Part shown: positions 36,476 through 45,117 of the stretch, one piece after another | Layout: each line of letters begins with the position of its first letter | How positions within the stretch are numbered: position 1 is the stretch's first letter | Source of the DNA: Mageeibacillus sp. UBA6980 | Lineage (GTDB): Bacteria > Bacillota > Clostridia > Saccharofermentanales > Saccharofermentanaceae | Length of the DNA stretch: 64,000 bases | Assembly (NCBI GenBank): GCA_002450095.1 | Contig: DJYK01000020.1 | Coordinates: 1 to 64,000 of the forward strand | Direction of reading: 5' to 3' | Position numbers and translations under genes: made by a program | The notes under the pieces: generated by a model | The model's database searches: none | Told to the model about the DNA's origin: nothing | The model's input: the letters and a program-made list of their open reading frames with translations, nothing else

Positions 36476-37720
36476 TTAGGTTCTGTAACTACCGTTTATC
36501 TTAACGTAATCGTATGTAAAATCGCATGTAAACATGCGGTCATGAGCTTCTCCTTCGGAAAGTACGATCTGAATGAGGATATCGTGGCAGGCAAGTATCT
36601 TAGCCGCCTCTTCCTCATCGAAATCAACACATACGCCGTCGTGGAAGAAAAGCATTCCGCCGACAAGAATGTCTACCTTGTTGGGATCAAACTTCGCTCC
36701 GGAATATCCTACGGCAGTAAGAACACGACCGATGTTAGCGTCCTCTCCGAACATAGCAGTCTTAACAAGAGGTGATCTTGCAACTGAAGTAACGATAAGC
36801 TTGGCATCATACTCGTCAGCTGCGCCCGTAACCTCGATCTCGATAAACTTGGATGCGCCTTCTCCGTCAGAAGCGATCATTCTTGCAAGATCATCTGAAA
36901 GCTTTGTAAGAGCCCTCTCGAAAAGCTCGTAATCCTCAGAACCTTCAGTTATCTCTGAAGCTCCTGAAGCACCGTTAGCCATTACGATGACGGAATCACA
37001 TACGGATGTATCACCATCGACGCTTACACGGTTGAAAGTATACTTAACAGCGTTGTGAAGAGCCTTATCGATAAGGTCACTGCTGATATTGGCATCAGTA
37101 GTAAATACGCTGATCATTGTAGCAAGATTCGGATGAATCATACCGGATCCCTTCGCCTGAGCCGCAATGGTAACCTCTTTGCCGTCACCCATCGTGATTG
37201 TTGCAGCAACCTCCTTGGGAACAGTATCCGTAGTCATCATCGCGTACTCGGAATTATGAGCACTCTCTTCATCACTTGAAAGAGAATCAACCAGTTCAGG
37301 TACAACATTAGTGATCTTATCGACAGGAAGTCTTGAACCGATAACACCCGTGGAAGCAGTCATAATCTGCTTGCTGTCGCATCCGAGCTTGTCTGCTATC
37401 TTAGATGCAACGAGCTCAGCATCATCAACGCCGACCTTGCCGACACCGGCATTGGCCACTTTACTGTTGATGACAATTCCTCTGACCTTACTTCCGGAGT
37501 TAACGATGTCTATTGTTCTTGTAAGCGAATGACCCTTAACAAGATTTGATGTATAGACGCCCGCTACATTAGCCGGTGTATCCGATACGATCAAAGCCAC
37601 ATCAAGATATGATGACTTGGGATCATCCTTATTTATGTTTGCAGGATCACTGCACTTCATTCCTGCCGATACGCCCGAGGCCCTGAAGCCCTTGGGCATG
37701 GTTATATATGCTTCTTCCAT
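36476..37720 (-). CDS. argJ: Bifunctional ornithine acetyltransferase / N-acetylglutamate synthase ArgJ
   Basis: The 414-residue protein is a self-cleaving enzyme of the arginine pathway. The cleavage-site nucleophile threonine lies in NLATMISVF (about 190), and the substrate motif ASTGVIGSRL (about 111-120) is present. It transfers acetyl from N-acetylornithine to glutamate. AAGGAG six bases from the ATG confirms the start. It sits between purine genes and nadE with no other arg gene in the run; argR is elsewhere in the window. Confidence 0.95.
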   Translation of the reverse strand: MEEAYITMPKGFRASGVSAGMKCSDPANINKDDPKSSYLDVALIVSDTPANVAGVYTSNLVKGHSLTRTIDIVNSGSKVRGIVINSKVANAGVGKVGVDDAELVASKIADKLGCDSKQIMTASTGVIGSRLPVDKITNVVPELVDSLSSDEESAHNSEYAMMTTDTVPKEVAATITMGDGKEVTIAAQAKGSGMIHPNLATMISVFTTDANISSDLIDKALHNAVKYTFNRVSVDGDTSVCDSVIVMANGASGASEITEGSEDYELFERALTKLSDDLARMIASDGEGASKFIEIEVTGAADEYDAKLIVTSVARSPLVKTAMFGEDANIGRVLTAVGYSGAKFDPNKVDILVGGMLFFHDGVCVDFDEEEAAKILACHDILIQIVLSEGEAHDRMFTCDFTYDYVKINGSYRT

Positions 37721-37733
37721 TTTTTGCTCCTTA

Positions 37734-38915
37734 TTAATGGTGGAAGAGTCTGATGCCTGTAAATGCCATAGCCATGTTGTACTTGTTGCAGGTCATGATT
37801 ACATGATCATCCCTGATAGAACCGCCGGGCTCGGCAATATACTTAACACCGCTCTTATAAGCTCTCTCGATGTTGTCGCCAAACGGGAAGAACGCATCTG
37901 AGCCCAGAGCAACGTCAGTGTTCTTAGCAAGCCACTCCTTCTTCTCCTCGTCTGTAAGAACCTCAGGCTTCTCCTTGAACAGAGTCTGCCATGTGCCGTC
38001 TCTTAAGACATCATCGTGCTCGTCAGAGATATAAACGTCGATTGTGTTATCTCTGTCAGGTCTTCTGATGCCGTCAACGAACTTAAGTCCCATAACCTTG
38101 GGATGCTGGCGGAGCCACCAGATATCCGCCTTATTTCCTGCAAGGCGTGTGCAGTGGATCCTTGACTGCTGTCCGGCACCGATACCGATGGCCTGACCGT
38201 CCTTAACATAGCATACGGAATTACTCTGTGTGTACTTCAGTGTAATGAGAGAGATAAGAAGATCGATCTTCTTGTCCTCAGGAATCTCCTTATTATCTGT
38301 AACGATGTTTGTAAGAAGATCATTATTGATATCAAGCTCGTTTCTGCCCTGCTCGAAAGTAACACCGAACACCTGCTTCTTCTCGACAGGATCGGGCTTA
38401 TACTCGGGGTCGATCTTAATAACGTTATATGTACCCTTACGCTTTGTCTTAAGTATCTCAAGAGCCTCATCGGTATACCCGGGAGCGATAATACCGTCGG
38501 ATACCTCTCTTGCAAGCATAGTAGCGGTAATTGCATCACATGTATCGGAAAGAGCGACAAAGTCACCGTAGGAACTCATTCTGTCGGCGCCTCTTGCTCT
38601 TGCATAAGCGCATGCGATAGGAGAAAGCTCTCCGAGATCATCGACAAAATAGATCTTTGCTTCAGTCTCCGATAAGGGCTTACCTACAGCGGCACCTGCG
38701 GGAGATACATGTTTAAATGAAGTTGCTGAAGGAAGACCTGTCGCCTTCTTTAATTCCTTAACGAGCTGCCATCCGTTAAAAGCATCGAGAAGATTGATAT
38801 AACCTGGCTTGCCGTTCAATACTTCGATGGGCAGATCGGAACCGTTCTCCATATAGATACGGGAAGGCTTCTGATTGGGATTACAACCGTACTTAAGCTG
38901 CATTTCGTTAGACAT
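37734..38915 (-). CDS. Stand-alone AICAR formyltransferase (PurH C-terminal type)
   Basis: The 393-residue protein is the transformylase half of PurH without a cyclohydrolase domain. It has the catalytic KH pair in SFKHVSPAGAAVG (about 67-79), the YARARGADRMSSYGDFVALSD stretch (in the 100s) and the late SDAFFPFGDNIERA and GIRLFHH. It formylates AICAR with 10-formyl-THF to give FAICAR. The KHVSPAGAAVG form is that of animal ATIC rather than the E. coli KHVNPCG form. The missing cyclohydrolase step is supplied by the PurO-like gene 6 nt upstream. Confidence 0.93.
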   Translation of the reverse strand: MSNEMQLKYGCNPNQKPSRIYMENGSDLPIEVLNGKPGYINLLDAFNGWQLVKELKKATGLPSATSFKHVSPAGAAVGKPLSETEAKIYFVDDLGELSPIACAYARARGADRMSSYGDFVALSDTCDAITATMLAREVSDGIIAPGYTDEALEILKTKRKGTYNVIKIDPEYKPDPVEKKQVFGVTFEQGRNELDINNDLLTNIVTDNKEIPEDKKIDLLISLITLKYTQSNSVCYVKDGQAIGIGAGQQSRIHCTRLAGNKADIWWLRQHPKVMGLKFVDGIRRPDRDNTIDVYISDEHDDVLRDGTWQTLFKEKPEVLTDEEKKEWLAKNTDVALGSDAFFPFGDNIERAYKSGVKYIAEPGGSIRDDHVIMTCNKYNMAMAFTGIRLFHH

Positions 38916-38921
38916 TTCTTA

Positions 38922-39641
38922 TTACTCCTTGATGTTCTTATTAACTATTCTTGTCTCGGATTCGCCTGTGGCGATATCGATGAACTTTACATAAAGAGAT
39001 ACTTTATTCTCTTCATTGAGGCTTGTCCAGAGCATATCGGTAAAAGAATCGATATCTCCTTCGATGCCGATCTTCTCGGGCTCGCCTTCGAAACTCGGAA
39101 GAGGATTGCCGTCACCCATGTATGTATGAATGAATCTTCCGTCGCCGGCAATGGGATTTGTGTAAGAGAAAGTATGTCTCTCGCATGATTCGGGATTGCC
39201 GTCAGCGGACTTTAAGATAGACATCGCATAGTTGAACTTACCGTTCTCAACGTGAAGGATACCCGAGATCCTGGGAGTGTAATTAGGAGCGTCATCCTCG
39301 AACTCTCGGCCACGAAGGCTCATCTCGAATGTCTGCTGCTTATCCATAAGCTCGTAGATAGTATCTGTCTGATCGCCGTTGGTAACGATAGTCTTATTTC
39401 CGAGAACTCTTACGGGAGAATAGATGATTAGGTGCGGATCGGAAAGCTTCGAAGGATCGAATGCCTCTGTCTTGATACCGTCCTCGGTAGCGGTAAATAC
39501 GCGGTTTCTGGAGTTAACGCTTCTACCCATGATGAAGTAAGCTGTAACGGCCTTTTTCCCGTCGGAAGATTTGCCTATGATGATGCCTCTTCCGGGATAA
39601 GCATTGGTCTTAAGAAGTTCTGAGATGTTTTTCTTTTCCAT
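38922..39641 (-). CDS. PurO-type IMP cyclohydrolase
   Basis: The 239-residue protein belongs to the IMP-cyclohydrolase family first described in archaea (PurO). Its motifs are AYPGRGIIIG (14-23), YFIMGRSVNSRNR (about 35-47) and a C-terminal half with NYTPRISGIL and YTNPIAGDGRFIHTY. It closes the ring of FAICAR to IMP, the last step of de novo purine synthesis. It shares no similarity with the PurH N-terminal domain. Its place between purN and the stand-alone transformylase supports the assignment. Confidence 0.88.
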   Translation of the reverse strand: MEKKNISELLKTNAYPGRGIIIGKSSDGKKAVTAYFIMGRSVNSRNRVFTATEDGIKTEAFDPSKLSDPHLIIYSPVRVLGNKTIVTNGDQTDTIYELMDKQQTFEMSLRGREFEDDAPNYTPRISGILHVENGKFNYAMSILKSADGNPESCERHTFSYTNPIAGDGRFIHTYMGDGNPLPSFEGEPEKIGIEGDIDSFTDMLWTSLNEENKVSLYVKFIDIATGESETRIVNKNIKE

Positions 39642-39646
39642 TTTCT

Positions 39647-40270
39647 TTATTCCTTTACATATGCAATATTATTTTTGATCTCTACTTTACCCTCTGCAAA
39701 AAGACTGATCGCCTTAGGAAGGATCACCTGCTCGCACTCTTTCATAATGCGCTTCTGAAGGACTTCGGGAGTATCATCAGGAAGAACATCGACACACTTT
39801 TGAAGAAGGATCGGTCCCTCGTCATAGTTCTCGTTAACAAGATGGACCGTAGCGCCCGATACCTTTACTCCTCTTGCAAGAGCAGCCTCGTGAGGCTTAA
39901 TGCCGTACATTCCCTTACCGCAGAACGAAGGAATCAAAGCCGGATGGATATTGATTATCCTGTTGCTGAATGCCTTTACGGTCTTGGGACCGAGAAGTGA
40001 CAGGTAACCTGCGAGAACTATAAGTTCCGCACCGCTTTCTTTAAGCTTGGAAATAACGGCCTCATCCCACTCTTCACGGCTTGCGTAGGATTTAACGCTC
40101 ATTACCTCAGAAGGGATATTGTTATCGGATGCTCTTTGAAGAGCGTAAGCACTGTCATTGGATGCAATAACGATACAGATCTCGACATTCTTAAGCTTTC
40201 CGTCCCTGATCTGATCGATAATCGCCTGAAGGTTCGTTCCCCCTCCCGATACAAATACTGCTATCTTCAT
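39647..40270 (-). CDS. purN: Phosphoribosylglycinamide formyltransferase PurN
   Basis: The 207-residue enzyme has FVSGGGTNLQAII (7-19) and the catalytic N-H pair in IINIHPALIPSF (about 104-115), with the third acidic residue in ENYDEGPILLQ. It formylates GAR with 10-formyl-THF. It overlaps purF by 4 nt, indicating translational coupling. Confidence 0.96.
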   Translation of the reverse strand: MKIAVFVSGGGTNLQAIIDQIRDGKLKNVEICIVIASNDSAYALQRASDNNIPSEVMSVKSYASREEWDEAVISKLKESGAELIVLAGYLSLLGPKTVKAFSNRIINIHPALIPSFCGKGMYGIKPHEAALARGVKVSGATVHLVNENYDEGPILLQKCVDVLPDDTPEVLQKRIMKECEQVILPKAISLFAEGKVEIKNNIAYVKE

Positions 40271-41682
40271 AAGTTAGTCACCTGATGAACGCTCTTCTCA
40301 TAGGACTCCGGCATACCCGCAACATAATTACCGTCAAAGCATGCGGAACAGGTATCGCAGATAAGTCCTTCCAGCGCCTGCTTAAGGCACTCGAGACTTA
40401 TATAGCCCAATGAATCGGCACCGATCATTTCTCCGATCTGCTCAACAGTCATTCTTGTAGCAGGAAGATCCTTATCGGAAGAAGCATTGACGCCGTAGCA
40501 GCACGGGAACTTAACTTCAGGAGACGCGAGTCTTACGTGAACCTCGGAAGCACCGTTATCCTTAAGGAATCTTATTATGTGCTTGGTAGTTGTTCCTCGA
40601 ACGAGTGAGTCGTCTACGATAGCGATCCTCTTACCCTTGATAGCTTCCTTAAGAACGGCAAACTTCATTCTTACTGCAAGCTCTCTTTGCTCCTGAGTGC
40701 TCTTTATAAAGGTTCTTCCGACATAACGGTTCTTGAGAAGTCCCATACCGTATGTAACGCCGAGACCGTCAGCAAAACCTAATGCTGCGGCATTACCGGA
40801 ATCGGGCGCACCGATTACGAGGTCGCAGTCACAGGGATGAAGTCTTGCCAAAGCCTTACCTGCTTCATATCTTGACTTAAAGATATTGGTTCCGTCGATA
40901 ACGGAGTCAGGTCTTGCAACGTATACATATTCGAATATGCAGATCTTACCGTTCTTTATCCGCTCTTCGCTTGATACTTCGGAATTATAGTAAATGCTCG
41001 ATACTTCATCCTTGGAGATGGAGAGTATCTCACCTGGTTCGAGATCTCTTACAAACTCGGCATCGAGAGCGTCAAAGGAACAGTTCTCGGATGCTACCAT
41101 CCACTGGTTACCCTTCTTGCCCAAGGAAAGAGGTCTTAATCCGTATGGGTCACGAACCGCTATAAGCTTGTCTTCCGTCATAATGATAAGAGCGTATACA
41201 CCTTTAAGCTCCTTCATGGTCTTAAGGATAGCGTCTTCCGTAGTTTCCGTAACGACTCTGTTTCTCGAGAAAAGCGAGAGGATCAGCTCGGTATCGGTAC
41301 TGGTCTGAAAGATAGCGCCCTGATTCTTAAGATCTTCTCTGATCTCATCAGCGTTAAGGATAACGGAATCGGAACTCAATGAGATATTTCCGACTCTTGA
41401 TTTGATGACAACGGGCTGGATACCGTCAGGACCGACTATACCGTCAGCGCCTCTGGCGTGGGCTATGGCACAGGTTCCGCTCAAAGCATTGAGCGTGATC
41501 TCGTCAAAGATATCGGCAACCATACCGTCTCTTTTGTGAACGAGGAACGAACCGTTGTTGTTGATTGCTATTCCGGCTGCCTCCTGACCTCTGTGCTGCA
41601 GCGAGAAAATGCCGTAATATGCTGTCCTGGCAGTTCCTTCATCAATTCCGGCTCTGTTTATTACTCCGAAAATTCCACTCAT
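40267..41682 (-). CDS. purF: PurF amidophosphoribosyltransferase with inactivated glutaminase domain
   Basis: The 471-residue protein is PurF by its PRPP-binding motif IVDDSLVRGTTTKHI (about 345-360) and the cysteines expected for the 4Fe-4S cluster (GKICIFEYVYV, KFPCCYG, CDTCSACF). The N-terminal Ntn glutaminase fold is recognisable (YGIFSLQHRGQEAAGIAI), but its active site is lost. The nucleophile Cys after the initiator Met is Ser2 (MSGIFG). The NGN oxyanion region reads SSDSVILN (103-110), and HVRYST reads HARGAD, keeping only the arginine. The product is phosphoribosylamine; ammonia would have to come from solution or another protein. The start is fixed by GAGGAGG in the end of purE. Confidence 0.9.
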   Translation of the reverse strand: MSGIFGVINRAGIDEGTARTAYYGIFSLQHRGQEAAGIAINNNGSFLVHKRDGMVADIFDEITLNALSGTCAIAHARGADGIVGPDGIQPVVIKSRVGNISLSSDSVILNADEIREDLKNQGAIFQTSTDTELILSLFSRNRVVTETTEDAILKTMKELKGVYALIIMTEDKLIAVRDPYGLRPLSLGKKGNQWMVASENCSFDALDAEFVRDLEPGEILSISKDEVSSIYYNSEVSSEERIKNGKICIFEYVYVARPDSVIDGTNIFKSRYEAGKALARLHPCDCDLVIGAPDSGNAAALGFADGLGVTYGMGLLKNRYVGRTFIKSTQEQRELAVRMKFAVLKEAIKGKRIAIVDDSLVRGTTTKHIIRFLKDNGASEVHVRLASPEVKFPCCYGVNASSDKDLPATRMTVEQIGEMIGADSLGYISLECLKQALEGLICDTCSACFDGNYVAGMPESYEKSVHQVTNL

Positions 41683-41683
41683 A

Positions 41684-42190
41684 TCAAAGCCCGGCCTCCT
41701 CTAATTTTTTATTAAGTTTTTCTTCTTTGACATCAACGGACGATGCGAGTTCCTTCTTGTACTCCAAAAGCTTCGAAGACATCTCATCATCGCTTACGGC
41801 GATTATCTGCACAGCGAGCAATGCAGCATTGGAACCACCGTCGATCGCTACAGTCGCTACCGGGATACCGGTCGGCATCTGCACAGTGGCATAAAGGGCA
41901 TCTACTCCGTTCAATGCTCCGCCTTTACAAGGTATTCCTATAACGGGAAGGATCGTATGTGCAGCAAGGACACCTGCAAGATGCGCAGCCAGACCTGCCG
42001 CAGCGATTATAGCACTGAATCCGTTTTCTTTTGCATTTGAAGCAAGTTCGGATGCCTTAGCGGGGCTTCTGTGTGCCGAAGCAATATGAACTTCATATTC
42101 GACTCCGAATCTTTTGAGGATTTTAAAACATCCCTCCATAACGGGGAAATCCGAATCAGAACCCATGATTACAAGAACTTTGTGTGCCAT
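41684..42190 (-). CDS. purE: N5-carboxyaminoimidazole ribonucleotide mutase PurE
   Basis: The 168-residue enzyme has the class I PurE motifs MGSDSDFPVMEG (9-20) and SAHRSPAKASELA (about 38-50). It moves the carboxyl group of N5-CAIR to give CAIR. GGAAGG precedes the start. It is the first purine gene of the run but has only 19 nt between it and the upstream CapA-like gene, so no separate promoter or purine riboswitch fits there. Confidence 0.96.
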   Translation of the reverse strand: MAHKVLVIMGSDSDFPVMEGCFKILKRFGVEYEVHIASAHRSPAKASELASNAKENGFSAIIAAAGLAAHLAGVLAAHTILPVIGIPCKGGALNGVDALYATVQMPTGIPVATVAIDGGSNAALLAVQIIAVSDDEMSSKLLEYKKELASSVDVKEEKLNKKLEEAGL

Positions 42191-42209
42191 TTTGTTACCT
42201 TCCTATTAT

Positions 42210-43319
42210 TTATTCATCTTCCTGGTTCCATTTAAGTCTGTCCATTACGCGATAATAATCATCCGAATCCCATTCATAAGGTCTGGGGCAATAATCATTA
42301 GACGCAAAACTGGTCTGACTGTACGGTACAACCGTAAGATTATATTCCTCGACATATGAATTTGTCTCATCCATAACGAATTCACACCTGACTATACAGG
42401 TATCGGGGTCGGATAAGCCCGTATTTCCGCCAAAACAGAAATTGGAAAGACTGTATAAGATATACTTTCCGTTATAAAGCTCAATAGGCTCCAGCCGGTG
42501 CGGATGAGTGCCGACGACTATATCGGCACCGTAATCAATAAGAGCATGCCCGACATATATCTGGTCATTCGTAGGTTCATAGTATCTTTCTATGCCCCAA
42601 TGGCAGGAAACGATTACTATCTGACAGCCCGCTTCCCTTAATTCATCTATCAGAGGGTAAGCGGTGGAAGCGGTATCACCATTGCCTATCATATCGATAC
42701 CGAGCATACCGATCTTGATACCGCGTACTTCATATATCGCAGTCTGATGCTGGTTACTCCAAAGGATACCGGCCTCCTCCAATGTCTGCTGAGTGGTAAT
42801 AAGACCGTCCTCCCAATAATCATAGCTGTGGTTATTCGAGAGATTTACGGCTTCAATACTGCCGTTCAGAAGCATCTGTACGCTCTCCGGGACATTCGCA
42901 AATACAAATTCCTTAGTCATATGGGGAGCAGACTCGTCACCGTACGTTCCTTCAAAGTTAGCATAAGTAAGATCATCAGTGGCAAGGTACTCGGCACAGT
43001 TTTGAAAGCAATAGGTCCAATCCCCGTCTACGACGGCGTCAAAGCTACCGGGCGCACCGCTCCATGCGAGAGCATCAGCCAAGGTAAGGTCACCGAGAAA
43101 ACTTACCACGATATGTTCGGGTGCCGGTGTGGGTGTAGGCGTCGGAATCGGAGAAGGTGTAGGTGTCGGAGTTGAAGAAGGTACAGTCTCGGCTGATTCG
43201 GTTTCAATGATCTGTGTATCGGAAGGAACGGCAATTGCAGAACATGCCGCTAATACAAATGATGATGTAAGCATCACAAATAATGAGGTCAAACCTGCTC
43301 TTACTCTCTTCCCAGTCAA
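42210..43319 (-). CDS. CapA-family metallophosphatase-like lipoprotein
   Basis: The 369-residue protein has a lipoprotein signal (lipobox LAAC, cysteine about 26), a low-complexity Thr/Pro linker (about 47-68) and a CapA/PgsA-type domain (VVSFLGDLTLAD, NLSNNHSYDYWEDG, IVSCHWGIERYY, DYGADIVVGTHPHRLEPIE, YSLSNFCFGG). CapA-like proteins act in poly-gamma-glutamate or capsule export, but no pgsBC genes are here. It is tightly flanked by a GH5 lipoprotein and purE. Extracellular and membrane-tethered by inference. Confidence 0.88.
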   Translation of the reverse strand: MTGKRVRAGLTSLFVMLTSSFVLAACSAIAVPSDTQIIETESAETVPSSTPTPTPSPIPTPTPTPAPEHIVVSFLGDLTLADALAWSGAPGSFDAVVDGDWTYCFQNCAEYLATDDLTYANFEGTYGDESAPHMTKEFVFANVPESVQMLLNGSIEAVNLSNNHSYDYWEDGLITTQQTLEEAGILWSNQHQTAIYEVRGIKIGMLGIDMIGNGDTASTAYPLIDELREAGCQIVIVSCHWGIERYYEPTNDQIYVGHALIDYGADIVVGTHPHRLEPIELYNGKYILYSLSNFCFGGNTGLSDPDTCIVRCEFVMDETNSYVEEYNLTVVPYSQTSFASNDYCPRPYEWDSDDYYRVMDRLKWNQEDE

Positions 43320-43325
43320 TTTGCC

Positions 43326-44522
43326 TTAACCTTCCTCAGGAATTGTAAAATCCTGTCCGAGAATCAACGATCTGACGAAGAGACCTGATTCTGAGAGCAT
43401 CTCGTCAGGCCAATGCGCTGCGATCTTCTGCTCGACAGTAAACTGATTGGAATAAAGCCTTAGAGCATTCGAGCTCTCTATACTCGATCCGCCTATAGAC
43501 CAGTTACACCAGGATATGTTATTGGAATCAAGGAAATCCATCCATTCCAATGTTTCCTCATAATAGACCCCGTTTCCGCCGGAATCCTGAGAAACACCCC
43601 ATTCGGTACAGAATATCGGAAGACCGCTGTCTATCGCAGTCTGAGCACGGTCGCGCAATTCCTGACCGTGAGAACCGGCATAGAAGTGAAGCGTATACAT
43701 TACATTATCATCATCGATAGGATTCAATGCGGCCTGATCGACTTCCTGACTCCAACTGGGTGTACCGACGATGATTATGTTATCGGGATCGTTCTCTCTT
43801 ATAGCCGCTATAACTGTCTCGGCATAAGGCTTGATAACGTTATCCCAGTCCACATCCGCTTCAGGATCATCGAATCTTTGACCGTTCGGTTCATTGCAGA
43901 TCTCATATATAACATTAGGATAATCGCCGTAAAGCGCGGATATTCTGGAGAAGAAGTCTACTGCTTCATCCTGAAATTCAGTCGGATCGCCGTCGTAGAG
44001 AATATGCCAGTCAATGATAACGTAAGCTCCGTGAGCGATCAAAGTATCAGCATAACCGCACACTTCATCAAAGTATCTTTCAGGGAAATACGTATATCCG
44101 TTATCAAGACCTCTTGTTGTCATGGCAAGTCTTATTACCTGACAACCCCAATCGTGGATCAATGTATCTGCAACATCATCCGTAAAGAACTGAAAGCAGG
44201 ACTGAATACCGTAACTGCTCATTCCTCTAAGCTGTACAGGTTCTCCCGCTTCATTAACAAGCTGATTTCCCTGAACGCTCAATTGGCCGTTCACTTCAAC
44301 CGGAATATCGGTAACCTGAGGCGTACTCATGGGACCTATTGAAGGCTCAGTCTCGATAACAGTCTCCTCCAATGAAGATTCCGAAGATTCAGAAGTCTGA
44401 ACAGCCGTGATAACGGGATCCGAAGGTAAGGTTTCCGGAGGTAATTTTGAAGAACAAGATGCAAACACGATCGAGCAGCATATTGCCAAAGCTACACCTG
44501 CAGGCAACATTTTAAACTTCAT
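43326..44522 (-). CDS. GH5 endoglucanase lipoprotein
   Basis: The 398-residue protein has a lipobox FASC near residue 22, a Ser/Thr/Glu-rich linker (about 25-80) and a GH5 catalytic domain. The domain shows RLAMTTRG, IIDWHILYDGDP, the acid/base glutamate in IYEICNEPNGQ, and the nucleophile glutamate in IFCTEWGVSQDSGGNG. It most resembles bacterial cellulases of subfamily 2. It is expected to be anchored outside the membrane and to cut beta-1,4-glucans, feeding the cytosolic GH3 enzyme. It heads the run that continues into the purine genes. Confidence 0.92.
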   Translation of the reverse strand: MKFKMLPAGVALAICCSIVFASCSSKLPPETLPSDPVITAVQTSESSESSLEETVIETEPSIGPMSTPQVTDIPVEVNGQLSVQGNQLVNEAGEPVQLRGMSSYGIQSCFQFFTDDVADTLIHDWGCQVIRLAMTTRGLDNGYTYFPERYFDEVCGYADTLIAHGAYVIIDWHILYDGDPTEFQDEAVDFFSRISALYGDYPNVIYEICNEPNGQRFDDPEADVDWDNVIKPYAETVIAAIRENDPDNIIIVGTPSWSQEVDQAALNPIDDDNVMYTLHFYAGSHGQELRDRAQTAIDSGLPIFCTEWGVSQDSGGNGVYYEETLEWMDFLDSNNISWCNWSIGGSSIESSNALRLYSNQFTVEQKIAAHWPDEMLSESGLFVRSLILGQDFTIPEEG

Positions 44523-44700
44523 AGCACAAATACTCCCAGAAAAGATAAAATCAGTATATTATTTTAATAAGTTTTATTCAATAATCTAATTATCAAATGA
44601 CCTTGACGCTCATTCAATTATTTGTCATACTTTGTTAACAAATTAAATCTTATCAAGATATATAATTAATTTAGTAGTAAACACAGAGGAGAAATACAGG

Positions 44701-45042
44701 ATGTCACGAGTAGACAGTTTACGTAATAAGATTATGAAGCTGGCCGCCAAAGGCAAGCTGGACGGTCTTGTAAAACTATCCGGTGATTCCGATGAGGCAG
44801 TACGTACAGAAGTAGCAATTGCGATGGGACAGATCAGAACATATGAAGCCGGAATGGCTTTGATTCCGCTTCTTCGTGACTCTTCCCCTTCCGTAAGAGC
44901 AGCCGCTTCGACATCCGCTGCCGATATAGGAGCAAAACACTGTGAGGAATATGTTAAGAAGTTAGCTTTTGCCGATGCGGATCCTAACGTCAGACAGATT
45001 GCAAAGAGTGCATTTGACCGACTGAAGGACAGAATAGTCTGA
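44701..45042 (+). CDS. Small HEAT-repeat protein
   Basis: The 113-residue protein consists of about three HEAT-like helical repeats, for example DEAVRTEVAIAMGQI, SPSVRAAASTSAADIGAK and DPNVRQIAKSAFDRL, with a basic N-terminal helix. There is no catalytic motif, so a protein-binding role is likely. It is a single-gene unit with a GAGGAG before the ATG, a TATAAT at 44661-44666 in the 178-nt divergent gap to the GH5 gene, and a strong terminator. No specific function can be given. Confidence 0.8.
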   Translation: MSRVDSLRNKIMKLAAKGKLDGLVKLSGDSDEAVRTEVAIAMGQIRTYEAGMALIPLLRDSSPSVRAAASTSAADIGAKHCEEYVKKLAFADADPNVRQIAKSAFDRLKDRIV

Positions 45043-45059
45043 GTTAAATAACAGATAAT

Positions 45060-45091
45060 AAGAAGCCCCGCTTGAACAAGCGGGGCTTCTT
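45060..45091. terminator. Bidirectional terminator between HEAT gene and nagB
   Basis: Arms AAGAAGCCCCGCTTG (45060-45074) and CAAGCGGGGCTTCTT (45077-45091) are fully complementary, forming a long GC-rich hairpin with A- and T-rich bases on both sides. It lies between two convergent genes. Confidence 0.9.
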
Positions 45092-45117
45092 GTATGTCTG
45101 TAAAATAGAGAATGCTG

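Noticed and set aside
42191..42209. Possible purine riboswitch before purE.
   Set aside because: The gap to the CapA-like gene is only 19 bases and is filled by the ribosome-binding site.
43129..43190. Repetitive GTGTAGGCGTCGG-like DNA that looked like a tandem repeat array.
   Set aside because: It encodes the Thr/Pro linker of the CapA-like lipoprotein; the repetition follows from the protein sequence.
44632..44666. Full SigA promoter for the HEAT gene.
   Set aside because: TATAAT at 44661-44666 is good, but the nearest -35-like sequences are 20 and 23 bases away, too far for a confident call.
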